Part shown: piece after piece, positions 17,428 through 27,446 of the stretch
How positions within the stretch are numbered: the first letter of the stretch is position 1
Layout: each line of letters begins with the position of its first letter
From: Paenibacillus wynnii
GTDB taxonomy: Bacteria; Bacillota; Bacilli; Paenibacillales; Paenibacillaceae
DNA: 64,000 nt
Direction: 5' to 3'
Assembly (NCBI RefSeq): GCF_030812855.1
Contig: NZ_JAUSTK010000007.1
Span: forward strand, 152,001 to 216,000
The notes under the pieces: generated by a model
Databases searched by the model: none
What the model was told of the DNA's origin: nothing
Seen by the model: the letters and a program-made list of their open reading frames with translations, nothing else
Position numbers and translations under genes: made by a program

Positions 17428-18972
17428 TTATCGCAAGTATTTCATTGGATTGGCTGCCGAGCCATTCTTACGGATTTCAAAATGAAGATGGGTCCCGGTA
17501 GATCGTCCGGTGTTGCCCATTACCCCAATCTTTGCCCCTTGCTCCAGCCTTTGACCCTGACTCACAGAGATTTTGCTCAAGTGACCGTAATACGTCTCGT
17601 ATCCATTACGATGATTAATGATGACTACGTTGCCGTAGCCGCTCTGAACACCTGCGAAAGACACTGTGCCGGCATCAGCAGCCATAATCGTACGATTGCC
17701 TGATACTAAATCCACACCTTTATGTGCCCGACCCCAACGTTCGCCGAAGCTGCTTGAGATCCTAGCGCCAGATACGGGCCAGTTGAACATACCCGAACCT
17801 TCACCTACAATTTTAGTTCCCCGATAGACGACTTCCGGAAGCGAAGCCTTCACAACCGTTTGACCCAGCCATTCCTCTTGAACGACCAGACCATTCTCCT
17901 TTGTAAGACGGTATTGCATTTCTTTTACACCGGTCTGACCTGGACGGACAACCTTGCTCTTACCGGCTGCCAACTGGTCACTTTTACGTACAATTACTTC
18001 CGGTTCAGTAATGACCTTCTCTGATACCTGCTCCACCGTTACTACGGTAATTGCAGGCTGGGGTACGGATAGCTGAAGCTGGTCCCCGATTTGCAGCGTC
18101 AATTCTTTCACAGTTGGGTTGTTTTTGAATATTTCCTTCTGTGTGATCTCGAAACGATTGGCAATCCCGGAAATGGTATCACCCTCCTGAACAGTATAGA
18201 GCAGAGGAGCCTCTACGCCTTCTGTCAGCAGCTTGACGGCTTCATTTAAATCTAATATTTTGTTTGGATCCGCCTTTATGGGCAGAAGGGATACATCTTC
18301 ACGAATGTTGGCCGCCTCTACCTTTTGGGATAACGGTGTCGCAATTGCTACACTCTTGGTGCTTGCTGCAGTTTTCATTAGTTTAGCCCCGGCGACCTCA
18401 GCGGTCTGTCCAGGTATGTAATGCTGCTTCACCTTATTTAATACTGCAGTGGCCGTCTCCTGATCCTTTACAACACCTACTACTTTACCGTCTACCATCA
18501 GTTGTACGCCAACAGCATAAGCTTTCAGCATACCATCCAGCTTAGCTAACGTGGCTTCGTTGTTAATCTCTGGTTTGTAGGCTTTTTCAACCTCAGTAGT
18601 AATGCCTTCCGTCTGGAGGATCATCTCAGTGCCAGGGTATTTCGCCTGATACTCCTGCTGTTTTTTTGCGAATAACTGATCCAGTGTGGTCTTGTCGCTC
18701 AACGTCCCAATCTCTTGCCCTTGCACCAATACTCGATAATAGGGTTCTGTATTCGCCCCTACATACTGTTTCCCTGCGCCTACTAAAAAGGTGGTGATAA
18801 GTACGATCCCTGCTGTTGCCAAAAGCCAGTTCCGCCGCAAGCCTAAGTTTCCTGCAATCCCGTCCACCTTTGCGGTCACACTGTCCTGCTGATCTTTCAC
18901 GCTGGATTCTGCCACCGCCGTTTGGCTGTTCCGCAGTTTCCCCATCCCGCGCGTAAACTTAAATCCCTTCAT
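17428..18972 (-). CDS. LysM-G5-M23 cell-wall endopeptidase
   Basis: 514 residues. One membrane helix near residues 38-60 (NWLLATAGIVLITTFLVGAG) anchors it. A LysM repeat (YTVQEGDTISGIANRF), a G5 domain and a C-terminal M23 domain follow. Zinc-site motifs HKGVD and HLHFE are intact, so it should be an active peptidoglycan endopeptidase. The start is ATG 18972-18970 with AAAGGGAGAG 4 bases upstream; 33 extra open codons lack a site. A WalR box sits at its promoter and it follows walRK, so it is probably a direct WalR target. Confidence 0.92.
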   Translation of the reverse strand: MKGFKFTRGMGKLRNSQTAVAESSVKDQQDSVTAKVDGIAGNLGLRRNWLLATAGIVLITTFLVGAGKQYVGANTEPYYRVLVQGQEIGTLSDKTTLDQLFAKKQQEYQAKYPGTEMILQTEGITTEVEKAYKPEINNEATLAKLDGMLKAYAVGVQLMVDGKVVGVVKDQETATAVLNKVKQHYIPGQTAEVAGAKLMKTAASTKSVAIATPLSQKVEAANIREDVSLLPIKADPNKILDLNEAVKLLTEGVEAPLLYTVQEGDTISGIANRFEITQKEIFKNNPTVKELTLQIGDQLQLSVPQPAITVVTVEQVSEKVITEPEVIVRKSDQLAAGKSKVVRPGQTGVKEMQYRLTKENGLVVQEEWLGQTVVKASLPEVVYRGTKIVGEGSGMFNWPVSGARISSSFGERWGRAHKGVDLVSGNRTIMAADAGTVSFAGVQSGYGNVVIINHRNGYETYYGHLSKISVSQGQRLEQGAKIGVMGNTGRSTGTHLHFEIRKNGSAANPMKYLR

Positions 18973-19072
18973 GAAACTCTCCCTTTCAGCTTGCTTATTC
19001 GCCAGTTGCACCGGATAAGCTTGTATTACGACCCCGTATATATAGTCTGCTGCAAATAAATTCTGTATCAAT

Positions 19073-19098
19073 TAGTATAAGAATCTGTGCTGTCATAG
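19073..19098 (-). promoter_or_regulatory. Predicted promoter of the M23 gene
   Basis: Minus-strand -35 TTATCT, 17-bp spacer and -10 TATACT. The weak -35 abuts the WalR box, the usual layout for an activated promoter. Coordinates are approximate to a few bases. Confidence 0.5.
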
Positions 19099-19115
19099 AT
19101 AACAAAAAGGTTACA
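19099..19115 (-). promoter_or_regulatory. WalR binding site (TGTWAH-N5-TGTWAH)
   Basis: Reading the minus strand, TGTAAC-CTTTT-TGTTAT fits both halves of the WalR consensus with the correct 5-base gap. It lies directly upstream of the M23 gene's predicted -35. Confidence 0.75.
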
Positions 19116-19184
19116 AAATTTTAACCCATTGCGATCCTTGTTTACTTTAACATACTTGAGCGAAAAGTTTCAACTTTGTTAATG

Positions 19185-19217
19185 GAAAAAAACCCGCTAA
19201 AAATGCGGGTTTTTTTC
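19185..19217 (-). terminator. Intrinsic terminator, probably bidirectional
   Basis: AACCCGC / GCGGGTT with flanking A and T runs that extend the pairing. It follows the unknown gene ending at 19273 and precedes the M23 promoter. Confidence 0.8.
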
Positions 19218-19272
19218 CATTTTGTATCAATTTTTTCCACCCAAGGTGTCAAAAGTATGACTCTTTTTAATT

Positions 19273-19920
19273 TCAGGGATTCGTGCTGGGCGTAGGTGTA
19301 AGCATTTTCATAAGGTCTTCGTATTCCTCTTTATCTACATACTTGGAGATGACCTCCTGGATCTCTGTCACTTCATCCTCCGTTAATCCATTCTCCATCG
19401 CTGTAGAAATTTTTTGCATTTCCTCCTGAGGCACCTTAGTCATAAGAATATTAAATATATTCACCTTTTCTCCAGAGGGCAAATTGTTCTTTAGGTCATT
19501 CATAGCTTCTGGCGTCATAACCAGCTGTTGATCAAGTGCATCTTCACTCTCGCTCCCCGATGTCTCCGAATCCTGCTGAACCTGCCCCATAACAGGGAGT
19601 GCATCCTCTGGTGTTGGGATATCATCCTCGGCGGTCTTTGATACGCTTCCGTCCTTCGGATCCGATGTATCTGTTGGGGTCGATCCGCTGCCCGCCTGAT
19701 TGCCTTCTGTATTCTCAGTCTCATTACTATTGTTGTTCATCCCTGCGAGGCTCTTAACCATCTCGCTAATTCCAGATACCGGGTTATCTAGCTTAATATC
19801 GAAGCTTCTCAGCACCGACTGAATATATGCATTCACTACTATCCCTGTCGTTAATACTGAAAGACTGCTCGCCAATACGGTAATTAGGAGCACCCCAAGC
19901 GCACGTTTTAGGACCTTCAT
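19273..19920 (-). CDS. Membrane-anchored protein of unknown function
   Basis: 215 residues. Start placed at ATG 19920-19918 with AAGGGAGAG 8 bases upstream; an earlier in-frame start at 19953 has no site. One N-terminal membrane helix (ALGVLLITVLASSLSVLTTG) is followed by a short amphipathic stretch, then about 75 residues rich in Ser, Thr, Asn, Gly, Asp and Glu (disordered linker). The C-terminal domain of about 80 residues is acidic and helical (MTPEAMNDLKNNLPSGEKV, then EEYEDLMKML). Extracytoplasmic by topology. Not recognised; it sits alone between purA and the M23 gene with terminators on both sides. Confidence 0.75.
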   Translation of the reverse strand: MKVLKRALGVLLITVLASSLSVLTTGIVVNAYIQSVLRSFDIKLDNPVSGISEMVKSLAGMNNNSNETENTEGNQAGSGSTPTDTSDPKDGSVSKTAEDDIPTPEDALPVMGQVQQDSETSGSESEDALDQQLVMTPEAMNDLKNNLPSGEKVNIFNILMTKVPQEEMQKISTAMENGLTEDEVTEIQEVISKYVDKEEYEDLMKMLTPTPSTNP

Positions 19921-20050
19921 CTTCATCTCTCCCTTGCGTCGGTTCTTGTCCATAGATAAGAGCAGCGAATACCGTTGCTATCCACTATCCTAGTATTGAC
20001 CGTTACTGACTCCGGGAAACCTCTGAATATAGTAAGTCTGCTTATTTATG

Positions 20051-20079
20051 CAAAAAAAAGAGACCCCGATGGGCCTCTT
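20051..20079 (-). terminator. Intrinsic terminator of purA
   Basis: Minus-strand GAGGCCC / GGGGTCTC stem with a 3-nt loop, then eight T, about 18 bases after the purA stop. Confidence 0.8.
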
Positions 20080-20096
20080 CAATCATCCAAAAGATA

Positions 20097-21383
20097 TTAT
20101 ACGTACATTGGCATTACTTGATTTGTCTGTTCACGGTTACGTCCTACGGAGAAAATAGCGATTGGAATGCCTGTTAACTCGGATACACGTTCTACGTATT
20201 TACGAGTGTTCTCCGGTAGATCCTCCAAAGTTTTTGCGGATGTGATATCCTCGCTCCAACCTGGCAGCTCCTCATATACCGCTTCACATTCAGCCAGCTT
20301 TTTAAGGCTTGCCGGGTAAGTAGTGATGATCTCTCCGCGGAATTTATAGCCTGTGCAAATCTTCACGGTTTCCAATCCGCTCAGTACATCCAGAGAGTTC
20401 AGGGATAGACCGGTAATACCGCTGACACGGCGGGCATGACGCACAACAACACTGTCGAACCAGCCTACACGACGGGCACGTCCTGTTACAGTACCATACT
20501 CATGTCCTGTCTCACGAATGTAATCACCAATCTCATCATTCAATTCTGTAGGGAAAGGACCGTCACCCACGCGGGTGGTGTAGGCCTTAGCTACTCCGAT
20601 AACCTGTTTGATCTTGGAAGGACCCACACCAGATCCGATGCACACACCGCCGGCAGATGGGTTGGATGAAGTTACGAACGGGTATGTTCCTTGGTCAATA
20701 TCCAGCATAACCCCTTGCGCACCTTCAAACAATACTCTTGCGTCTGCATCAATTGCGTCATTCAATACAACCGATGTATCTGTCACATAATCACGCAATA
20801 CTTCTGCATATTCCAGATACTGCGTAAGAATTTCCTCAACATCCAGCGCTTCCGCACCATACACCTGAGTAATTACTTGATTCTTCTCTTCCATCAGATG
20901 ACGAAGTCTAAGTTCGAACTCTTCTGCATCCATCAGATCCGAAATACGGATACCGTTACGTGCAGCTTTATCCATATAACAAGGGCCAATACCTTTACGT
21001 GTCGTACCAATCTTGTTCGGACCTTTACGATCCTCTTCCAGAGCATCAAGCAGCATATGATAAGGCATAATGACATGAGCTCGGTCGCTGATTACCAGGT
21101 TCTTCGTATCAAATCCATTCTCATGGATATAATTGATTTCTTGGATTAGGGCAGCCGGATTAATAACCATACCATTACCGATTACACAGGTTTTCTCTTT
21201 ATAAAATACGCCTGATGGAATCAGGCTGAGCTTATACTTCTTACCGTCAATCAGAATCGTGTGACCGGCATTGTTCCCCCCTTGATAACGGGCGACCACA
21301 TCTGCGCTCTCTGCCAGAAAGTCAGTGATTTTACCTTTGCCTTCGTCTCCCCATTGTGTTCCCACCACGACAACCGTTGACAT
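20097..21383 (-). CDS. purA: Adenylosuccinate synthetase
   Basis: 428 residues, the family length. It makes adenylosuccinate from IMP, aspartate and GTP, the first committed step to AMP. The GTP loop GDEGKGK and GGNNAGHT are intact near the N terminus, as is the C-terminal SVGRNREQT. The start is ATG 21383 ([12 protein letters not shown]) with CGGAGGA 9 bases upstream; 16 further open codons upstream are not needed. A sigma-A-type promoter and a short hairpin next to the ribosome-binding site lie in its leader. Confidence 0.97.
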   Translation of the reverse strand: MSTVVVVGTQWGDEGKGKITDFLAESADVVARYQGGNNAGHTILIDGKKYKLSLIPSGVFYKEKTCVIGNGMVINPAALIQEINYIHENGFDTKNLVISDRAHVIMPYHMLLDALEEDRKGPNKIGTTRKGIGPCYMDKAARNGIRISDLMDAEEFELRLRHLMEEKNQVITQVYGAEALDVEEILTQYLEYAEVLRDYVTDTSVVLNDAIDADARVLFEGAQGVMLDIDQGTYPFVTSSNPSAGGVCIGSGVGPSKIKQVIGVAKAYTTRVGDGPFPTELNDEIGDYIRETGHEYGTVTGRARRVGWFDSVVVRHARRVSGITGLSLNSLDVLSGLETVKICTGYKFRGEIITTYPASLKKLAECEAVYEELPGWSEDITSAKTLEDLPENTRKYVERVSELTGIPIAIFSVGRNREQTNQVMPMYV

Positions 21384-21401
21384 ATTATTCATTCCTCCGT
21401 A

Positions 21402-21419
21402 GGTGCTAGCTAAAGCACC
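21402..21419 (-). promoter_or_regulatory. Hairpin next to the purA ribosome-binding site
   Basis: GGTGCT / AGCACC form a 6-bp stem with a 6-nt loop immediately upstream of the CGGAGGA site in the purA mRNA. The phrase TGCTTTAGC occurs twice in this leader. Confidence 0.4.
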
Positions 21420-21511
21420 ATTATTTTTCATAATATGGGCTCTTTACGTCACACTTATGTACGCAGCCCCCCGGACGCCAGCAAGTTTTACCCCGCTAAA
21501 GCACAATTACC

Positions 21512-21540
21512 AGTGTAACAGCCGTTATTTTCAAAGTCAA
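21512..21540 (-). promoter_or_regulatory. Predicted purA promoter
   Basis: Minus-strand TTGACT (21540-21535), exactly 17 bp, TACACT (21517-21512). Expected start of transcription near 21505, giving a leader of about 120 nt. Confidence 0.7.
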
Positions 21541-21542
21541 AT

Positions 21543-21582
21543 AAAAACGAACGATTACACAGTCAAATGTGCAATCGTTCGG
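21543..21582 (-). terminator. Intrinsic terminator of the dnaB operon
   Basis: Minus-strand stem CGAACGATT / AATCGTTCG extended inside by CACA / TGTG, followed by five T. It lies 20 bases past the dnaB stop. Confidence 0.8.
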
Positions 21583-21600
21583 AAATCGTCATTTATTAGC

Positions 21601-22962
21601 TTAACCAGCAAATGGTTCGGCATGTGCCCGCTCGTAGTTAACGAACTTGTTGAAATTTTTCAAAAACACCAACTCGACCGTCCCCACGGGACCGTTACGT
21701 TGTTTAGCAAGGATAATTTCAATAATATTTTTCTTTTCAGATTCCTTATCGTAGTAATCATCCCGATACAGGAAGGCTACGATATCGGCATCCTGCTCAA
21801 TCGAACCCGATTCACGCAAGTCACTCATCATTGGACGTTTATCCTGACGCTGCTCAACTCCACGGCTAAGCTGTGACAAGGCAATAACCGGGACATCAAG
21901 CTCACGGGCAATCTGCTTAAGCGTACGGGAGATTTCAGAAACCTCCTGCTGACGGTTCTCTCCACCTTTGCCTCGGCCCTGAATGAGCTGCAAATAGTCA
22001 ATGACGATCATGCCTAGCCCTTTCTCTTTCTTAAGCCGGCGGCATTTGGCCCGAATATCTGTAACGGTAATACCAGGCGTATCGTCAATGTAAATCTCCG
22101 ATTCAGATAAGGATTGAATGCCCATCGTTAGTTTTGACCAATCATCATCACTTTTGAAATCGCCGGTACGCATAATGTTAGCGTCCAGATTAGCTTCGGC
22201 ACAAATCATCCGCTGTACTAGCTGAGGAGCGGACATTTCCAGACTGAATATAGCTACGGTTTCCTTGGCTCTCACCCCTACATTCTGAGCGATATTGAGC
22301 GCAAAGGCCGTTTTACCCACCGAAGGACGCGCTGCTACAATGATAAGATCATTGCGTTGAAAACCATTCGTCATCTTATCCAAATCTGCAAAGCCCGTAG
22401 GGATCCCGGAGGTTCCCCCTTTGTTCTGATGAAGCAGCTCCACACGATCAAATACCTGCATTAATACATCACGGATGTTAATAAATCCACTACCGCTTCT
22501 CCGGTTAGATATTTCCAAAATCCGGCGTTCAGCATCACTCAGCATATTCCCGACATCTTCGCCGCCTGTGTAACCTTCGCTTACAATCTGTGTTGCTGTG
22601 CGGATCAGCCTCCGCAGCATGGCTTTTTCCTCAATAATCTGCGCGTAATATTCTACATTTGCTGCTGTAGGCACTGCATGCGCCAGCTTCGCTAAATAGC
22701 TCACTCCACCAATTTCTTCCAACTGACCTTTATCCTGCAGTCTGGACGTCAGCGTAACCAGATCTATCGGCTGGCTCTCTTCTCCGAGCTGAACCATCGC
22801 CTCAAAAATCAGTTGATGCGGCTTATCGTAGAAGTCTTCGGTATTCACACGCTCCATGGCGGTGATTAACGCTTCGTCCTGCAAAAGAACTGCACCGATT
22901 ACCGCCTGCTCTGCCTCCAGATTTTGCGGTGGAACCCGATCGAAAAAGAGATCCCCACCCAT
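21601..22962 (-). CDS. dnaB: Replicative DNA helicase DnaB
   Basis: 453 residues: N-terminal DnaG-interacting domain, linker, then a RecA-like motor. Walker A is ARPSVGKTAFALN, with the Walker B region MIVIDYLQLIQG. It unwinds duplex DNA at the fork as a hexamer (called DnaC in B. subtilis). One base separates it from rplI, and it is the promoter-distal gene of the yybS-gdpP-rplI-dnaB cluster. Confidence 0.97.
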   Translation of the reverse strand: MGGDLFFDRVPPQNLEAEQAVIGAVLLQDEALITAMERVNTEDFYDKPHQLIFEAMVQLGEESQPIDLVTLTSRLQDKGQLEEIGGVSYLAKLAHAVPTAANVEYYAQIIEEKAMLRRLIRTATQIVSEGYTGGEDVGNMLSDAERRILEISNRRSGSGFINIRDVLMQVFDRVELLHQNKGGTSGIPTGFADLDKMTNGFQRNDLIIVAARPSVGKTAFALNIAQNVGVRAKETVAIFSLEMSAPQLVQRMICAEANLDANIMRTGDFKSDDDWSKLTMGIQSLSESEIYIDDTPGITVTDIRAKCRRLKKEKGLGMIVIDYLQLIQGRGKGGENRQQEVSEISRTLKQIARELDVPVIALSQLSRGVEQRQDKRPMMSDLRESGSIEQDADIVAFLYRDDYYDKESEKKNIIEIILAKQRNGPVGTVELVFLKNFNKFVNYERAHAEPFAG

Positions 22963-22963
22963 A

Positions 22964-23410
22964 CTACTCCTCCGTTACCTGAACCTTAAGCGTAGCCTTT
23001 ACTTCGGTATGCAGCTTCACAATGACTTGAATTACACCCAGATGGCGAATCGGCTCACTTAGTTCAATTTTTCTTTTATCAATAACAATTCCTTGTACTG
23101 AAGCCAAGGTCTCAGCAATTTGTTTGCTCGTAATAGCTCCAAATAAACGGCCGCCCTCACCGGCTTTTGCCTTCATGCTCAGGGTTAGCTCGTTCAATTG
23201 GTTAGCAAGCTTCTGTGCTTCTTCCTTCTCGTTATCCTTTTTACGTTGTTCGGCTGCAGCCTGATTCTCCAACGTCTTTACATTACCGTCAGTTGCTGGA
23301 CGTACCAAACCTCGCGGCAGTAGGAAATTAGCTGCATATCCTTCAGATACCTCTTTAACCTGACCTTTCTTGCCTTGCCCTTTAACATCTTTCATAAAAA
23401 TGACCTTCAT
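22964..23410 (-). CDS. rplI: Large-subunit ribosomal protein bL9
   Basis: 148 residues starting [20 protein letters not shown], the bL9 N-terminal rRNA-binding motif, then a long connecting helix and the C-terminal domain. It starts inside the gdpP stop (4-base overlap). Placement between gdpP and dnaB is conserved in Bacillales. Confidence 0.97.
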   Translation of the reverse strand: MKVIFMKDVKGQGKKGQVKEVSEGYAANFLLPRGLVRPATDGNVKTLENQAAAEQRKKDNEKEEAQKLANQLNELTLSMKAKAGEGGRLFGAITSKQIAETLASVQGIVIDKRKIELSEPIRHLGVIQVIVKLHTEVKATLKVQVTEE

Positions 23411-25425
23411 TCGAATAGCCCCTCTTTCGATTCAATTTCGGCCAGCACACTCAGCAGTCTGGCTTCTGCTTCCTTGCCAGTTCCCTCCAGCTGCACCGCC
23501 GCGTTTGACAAATGCCCTCCGCCGCCCAGCTTCTCCATAACCACCTGGACATTCATTCGCCCCAGGGACCTAGCACTAATACCTATCAAGCCATCCGGCC
23601 GCTCACTGATCACAAACGAAGCAAAAACATTCGTCATTCCCAGCAGCGTGTCTGCGGTCTGTGCAATCAACAGCTGCGGAATTTTCATTCCGGGGGCCGT
23701 AACACACAGTGCAATATGATCATATACCATACGGGCATGCTTGATAATTTCAGCTTTGGAGAGATACTCCTGTAAATCCTCCTTCAACATCCGCTGAATT
23801 AAAATCGTATCCGCACCAATCCGCCGTAGAAAGCCGGCTGCTTCAAACGTTCTTGATCCGGTGTGCAGCGCGAACTGCTTCGTATCTACAGTAATGCCGG
23901 CGAGCAGCATTGTCGCCTCCAACGGAGTGAGCTTTACCTTCTCGTGAATATATTGCAGCAGCTCCGTAACAAGCTCACAGGTGGATGATGCATAAGGCTC
24001 CAGATAGACCAATACGGCATCGTTGATGAATTCCTCGCCTCTGCGATGATGATCCACCACTACAATCCGACTGGCGTATTGAACAAGCCGAGGCTCCATA
24101 GTCATAGAGGCCTTATGAGTGTCCACAACAATCAGGAGAGTATGCTCGGTCATAATTTGCAGGGCTTGCTCCGTCGGAATGAAGGACTTGTACAGTTCAT
24201 CATCCTTTCGGATCTCGTCAATCATCCGGGTGATGGAAGGATTAGGACCTTCCATCACGATATTTGCTTCTACATTGTACATTTGTGCAGCTTTTAATAA
24301 TCCGATTGCAGCACCCACCGAATCAATATCGGGAGTCCGATGCCCCATAATAAGCACCCGATCACTCTCCTGCATTAAATCGCGAAGTGCATGTGCAATA
24401 ACGCGTGCTCTAACCCGGGTTCGCTTCTCCGCAGCATTGCTCTTGCCGCCGTAGAAGGACAGCCGCTGACCGGCTTTAACTGCCGCCTGATCGCCGCCAC
24501 GGCCAAGAGCCATATCTAGACTCGACTGTGCCAAAGCACCCAGCTCACTAGCAGATTCGGCCCCAAATGCCAGTCCAATACTCAGCGTCATTGGAACTTT
24601 AAGGTTGGCGGTCATCTCCCGCACTTCATCGAGAATAACAAAGCGGCTCTCTTCCAGAGCCTGTAAATTGCGGTGGTTGAGCATCATTAGGTAGCGCTCC
24701 GAGGATAACCGGCGTAAGTAAACATCGAATTGCTTGGCCCAATCAGTAATCTCACTCGTTACTTTGGCAATTAGCGAAGTGCGCTGCTGATCATCCATCC
24801 CCTGGGCCGATTCATCGAGATTGTCCATTAGAAGAATACCCAGAGCCAGCTTCTCTTCCTCGTACCGTTCACGCAGCACCACAAGCTCTGTAATATCATA
24901 CAGATATAGGAGTCGTTCACTGGGAATCACTACAGCTTGATAGTGGCGCTCATCTACTGTAATTTCTACCCTTTGATCCTTTAAAGAAAGGTCCTTTACG
25001 GAATCCTTATTTAATTCCCTTTTCGTCGGTGCAGTCCCTTGGAAGGAGGAGATCACTTCGGGCAGTATTTCCTGGAGTGATTCACCTACCAGTGATTTCC
25101 GAGAGAAGATATCACCTGCATGACGATTATTCCATTCGACCGTTCGATCCTCACTGTAGAGGATAATGCCTAGCGGCAGCATACTAACCGCTTCGCCCTC
25201 TACCCGTTTGATACGAAAAGACAGGCCATTTATATATTCCACAAGGCTGCGCCGGAAGGAAATTTCCGTTTTCAACATAGTGAAGCAGAAGGTACCTGCT
25301 AGAAACAAGCTGGTCACGCCAAGAACCCAGTTATAAATGCTGATAACTATAATAAGCACAAGCAACAGCATAAACGCCCATACGGTGTGATAGCCGTGCC
25401 AGCGCCTTTGTAGAAATTTAGGCAT
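23407..25425 (-). CDS. gdpP: Cyclic-di-AMP phosphodiesterase GdpP
   Basis: 672 residues: two N-terminal membrane helices, a PAS-like domain, a degenerate GGDEF domain and a C-terminal DHH/DHHA1 phosphodiesterase. Metal-binding motifs GHRTPDIDS (near 360) and VVDHHRR (near 456) are present, as is [10 protein letters not shown] of DHHA1. The family cleaves c-di-AMP to pApA and so tunes osmotic and cell-wall responses. Co-transcribed with yybS, rplI and dnaB. Confidence 0.95.
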   Translation of the reverse strand: MPKFLQRRWHGYHTVWAFMLLLVLIIVISIYNWVLGVTSLFLAGTFCFTMLKTEISFRRSLVEYINGLSFRIKRVEGEAVSMLPLGIILYSEDRTVEWNNRHAGDIFSRKSLVGESLQEILPEVISSFQGTAPTKRELNKDSVKDLSLKDQRVEITVDERHYQAVVIPSERLLYLYDITELVVLRERYEEEKLALGILLMDNLDESAQGMDDQQRTSLIAKVTSEITDWAKQFDVYLRRLSSERYLMMLNHRNLQALEESRFVILDEVREMTANLKVPMTLSIGLAFGAESASELGALAQSSLDMALGRGGDQAAVKAGQRLSFYGGKSNAAEKRTRVRARVIAHALRDLMQESDRVLIMGHRTPDIDSVGAAIGLLKAAQMYNVEANIVMEGPNPSITRMIDEIRKDDELYKSFIPTEQALQIMTEHTLLIVVDTHKASMTMEPRLVQYASRIVVVDHHRRGEEFINDAVLVYLEPYASSTCELVTELLQYIHEKVKLTPLEATMLLAGITVDTKQFALHTGSRTFEAAGFLRRIGADTILIQRMLKEDLQEYLSKAEIIKHARMVYDHIALCVTAPGMKIPQLLIAQTADTLLGMTNVFASFVISERPDGLIGISARSLGRMNVQVVMEKLGGGGHLSNAAVQLEGTGKEAEARLLSVLAEIESKEGLFE

Positions 25426-25436
25426 GAACTCTCACC

Positions 25437-26333
25437 CTATCGTTTCGATTTCGTGACACGCGCGCGCAGCGGAAATACCAGATCAATAATACCGATAATC
25501 CATAGCGATGGCAGTAAGACAATCGGAATCGCCAGCAAGATCGGGAATACCTTGTTCCATTTCCGTTCATGCGCTACAAAAAAGAAAAATCCAATTGCTT
25601 GAATCTTGAATCCAAGCTGTAATAACGGCAGCAGGTTAGCAGAAATCATTAACATGTAGCTGTTATCTGAGCCGGAGAAGATCATAAGAACAATAAAACC
25701 GACCAGATAGTACCAAATAAATGATCTTGGAAGTCTCCAGTCCCGTAATGGTTTCATCTTCGGCACCGCATAGTTCATACTGTTCAGAATTGGACGGACA
25801 ATAGAGTGAGTTATAACAGCAATCATAGCTGAACTAATGATCAGCGTCATTGGAATCATCTGGATGGTCATGACACTAAGCTTCTGAATTTCCTCTGAAG
25901 TCCAGCCTAAGTCTCCCATGCCCATACCAATCAAGGGAGTTACCTCTAATACTTCATTCACATAATTGTAAAGATCGAAATTAAATACAGTCTTACCGAG
26001 GAGTAGCAACAGCAGAAATTGGCAGAGGATGGCCAGCATACCCGCGATTACAGTGGATTGCGCCGAATCACGTTTTCTGTACCATCGGCCCATCACCAGC
26101 GCCGGAACCAACAGATACACTGCCATCAATACGTACACAGGCGAAATAAGGCCAACAATGAGCCATACCGGAAGGATATGCAAAATGAATTGCCGTGTGT
26201 TCAAGGTTGTAAACAGCACTACCGGTGGAATGACCAGAAACAGAGTTGTGATAATAAGCAATGGGGTTGACAAGGATAGAAGCAGGAGCAGGTAAGCAAC
26301 ACTCCATACCACGGACGTCCAACGAAATTTCAA
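25437..26333 (-). CDS. yybS: YybS-family membrane protein (DUF2232)
   Basis: 298 residues with about eight hydrophobic segments, ending in a basic tail (RARVTKSKR). It is the usual upstream neighbour of gdpP. DUF2232 proteins resemble S-component-like transporters but no substrate is established. It starts 6 bases before the end of the previous small gene's intergenic gap. Confidence 0.88.
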   Translation of the reverse strand: MKFRWTSVVWSVAYLLLLLSLSTPLLIITTLFLVIPPVVLFTTLNTRQFILHILPVWLIVGLISPVYVLMAVYLLVPALVMGRWYRKRDSAQSTVIAGMLAILCQFLLLLLLGKTVFNFDLYNYVNEVLEVTPLIGMGMGDLGWTSEEIQKLSVMTIQMIPMTLIISSAMIAVITHSIVRPILNSMNYAVPKMKPLRDWRLPRSFIWYYLVGFIVLMIFSGSDNSYMLMISANLLPLLQLGFKIQAIGFFFFVAHERKWNKVFPILLAIPIVLLPSLWIIGIIDLVFPLRARVTKSKR

Positions 26334-26339
26334 CAGTAT

Positions 26340-26651
26340 TCACCTCTTACGCATATGTTCTTCTAACGCAGATATATCTTTGTATGATTCTTCCAATTGG
26401 TGGCCTTCCTGCTTGTGTTTTCTAAGCTTCTCTAGCAGTAAATCGTCAAGCTCACGATAGGGAATCCCAAGTCTTCTCCCAAGAATATAAGAGCTCATCA
26501 TCAAACTGGCCAAGCTGTCACCCACTCGGGCGGTACTGCCCTCCCATAAAGCCTTAAATAATCGGGATACTTGATCAATAACTTCCGTTTTCAGCCACTC
26601 AATAACCTTGGCTCGTTTGGCAACATCTAGTTCCTTCGGCACATTTGACAC
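26340..26651 (-). CDS. MazG-like family protein
   Basis: 103 residues, all-helical: VAKRAKVIEWLKTEVIDQ, then VGDSLASLMMSSYILGRRLG and a charged C terminus (KLRKHKQEGHQ). The pattern fits the small MazG-like proteins found ahead of yybS in Paenibacillus. The classical ExxE/ExxD metal motif of MazG nucleotide pyrophosphohydrolases is not clear, so enzymatic activity is uncertain. First gene of the operon. Confidence 0.75.
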   Translation of the reverse strand: MSNVPKELDVAKRAKVIEWLKTEVIDQVSRLFKALWEGSTARVGDSLASLMMSSYILGRRLGIPYRELDDLLLEKLRKHKQEGHQLEESYKDISALEEHMRKR

Positions 26652-26750
26652 GGTTCTCTACCTCCGGCAAAAAGCTTTATTCTCCATTATAGCATAAAAT
26701 TTTTGCTCAGGTGCAAGCGCCCCCCGACAGCATAGAGCCCCTCTTTTTTT

Positions 26751-26796
26751 CAAAAAAGACCCGCATTCCGTTATTGCCGGAAATACAGGCCTGGGT
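26751..26796 (-). terminator. Intrinsic terminator after the CBS-domain gene
   Basis: Minus-strand stem with outer ACCC / GGGT and inner ATTTCCG / CGGAAT arms, then C and six T. It lies about 33 bases past the stop at 26829. Confidence 0.65.
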
Positions 26797-26828
26797 TTGC
26801 TTTACTTCTGTTTCCATCATCAAAATAA

Positions 26829-27254
26829 TTATATTGATTCCATGGATTGCCGTGAAACAAATCTCTCACAATATTCAATGATTTGACTCCGGCGCACAAT
26901 ACCTATGAACCGATTCATATCATCAACGACAGGGACAAAGTTTTGGACCTTTGCCAAATTAATCAAATCTTCCATATCCGCATCAATCGATACCGGCTTA
27001 TTATTCATTCTCAGCGGCACATCCTTTAGCAGAAACTTAGAAGCGGTCTCAAAAGTAACCTTCCCATTTGAGTCTTTCATATACCAGAGTAAATCGCCCT
27101 CAGTTACTGTACCTGCATACTCACCATTCCGATTAAGAATTGGAACCGCGGTGTAACGATGATACTCCATCCGCTCCAGCGTCTGCCGCAGCGTTGAATC
27201 GAGGGTAACACAGGTTACTTCCTGTTTAGGAAGTAGAAAAAATGCAATATTCAT
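26829..27254 (-). CDS. Two-CBS-domain protein
   Basis: 141 residues consisting of a CBS pair: TAVPILNRNGEYAGTVTEGD in the first repeat and FVPVVDDMNRFIGIVRRSQI in the second. Such stand-alone pairs bind adenine nucleotides (ATP, AMP, c-di-AMP in some relatives) and act as sensors. GGGGAGGATC precedes ATG 27254. A link with c-di-AMP metabolism (gdpP is the next operon) is possible but not shown. Confidence 0.88.
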   Translation of the reverse strand: MNIAFFLLPKQEVTCVTLDSTLRQTLERMEYHRYTAVPILNRNGEYAGTVTEGDLLWYMKDSNGKVTFETASKFLLKDVPLRMNNKPVSIDADMEDLINLAKVQNFVPVVDDMNRFIGIVRRSQIIEYCERFVSRQSMESI

Positions 27255-27381
27255 GTCTTGATCCTCCCCAAAGAGTTACGAAGGAATTTCCGTTCCTTAC
27301 CTTACTCTAACCATAAGAGCCTTTGTTGTTATACGTAGAGATTAATAAACAGTTCCAGAATATTATACCATACAGACAACA

Positions 27382-27412
27382 AGCAGCAGCGGTAACATTC
27401 CCCACGCTGCTG
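27382..27412 (-). terminator. Hairpin, probable terminator of the LCP gene
   Basis: Perfect 9-bp stem GCAGCAGCG / CGCTGCTGC with a 13-nt loop. The following tract is TTGTTGT rather than a pure T-run, so termination strength is uncertain. Confidence 0.5.
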
Positions 27413-27446
27413 CAGATGGCATTCTTTATTATACGATTGAACCGTA

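Noticed and set aside
21544..21585. Inverted CGAAC elements resembling PurR boxes before purA
   Set aside because: The CGAA cores are 26 bases apart rather than 16-17, and the stem with following T-run is fully explained as the dnaB terminator.
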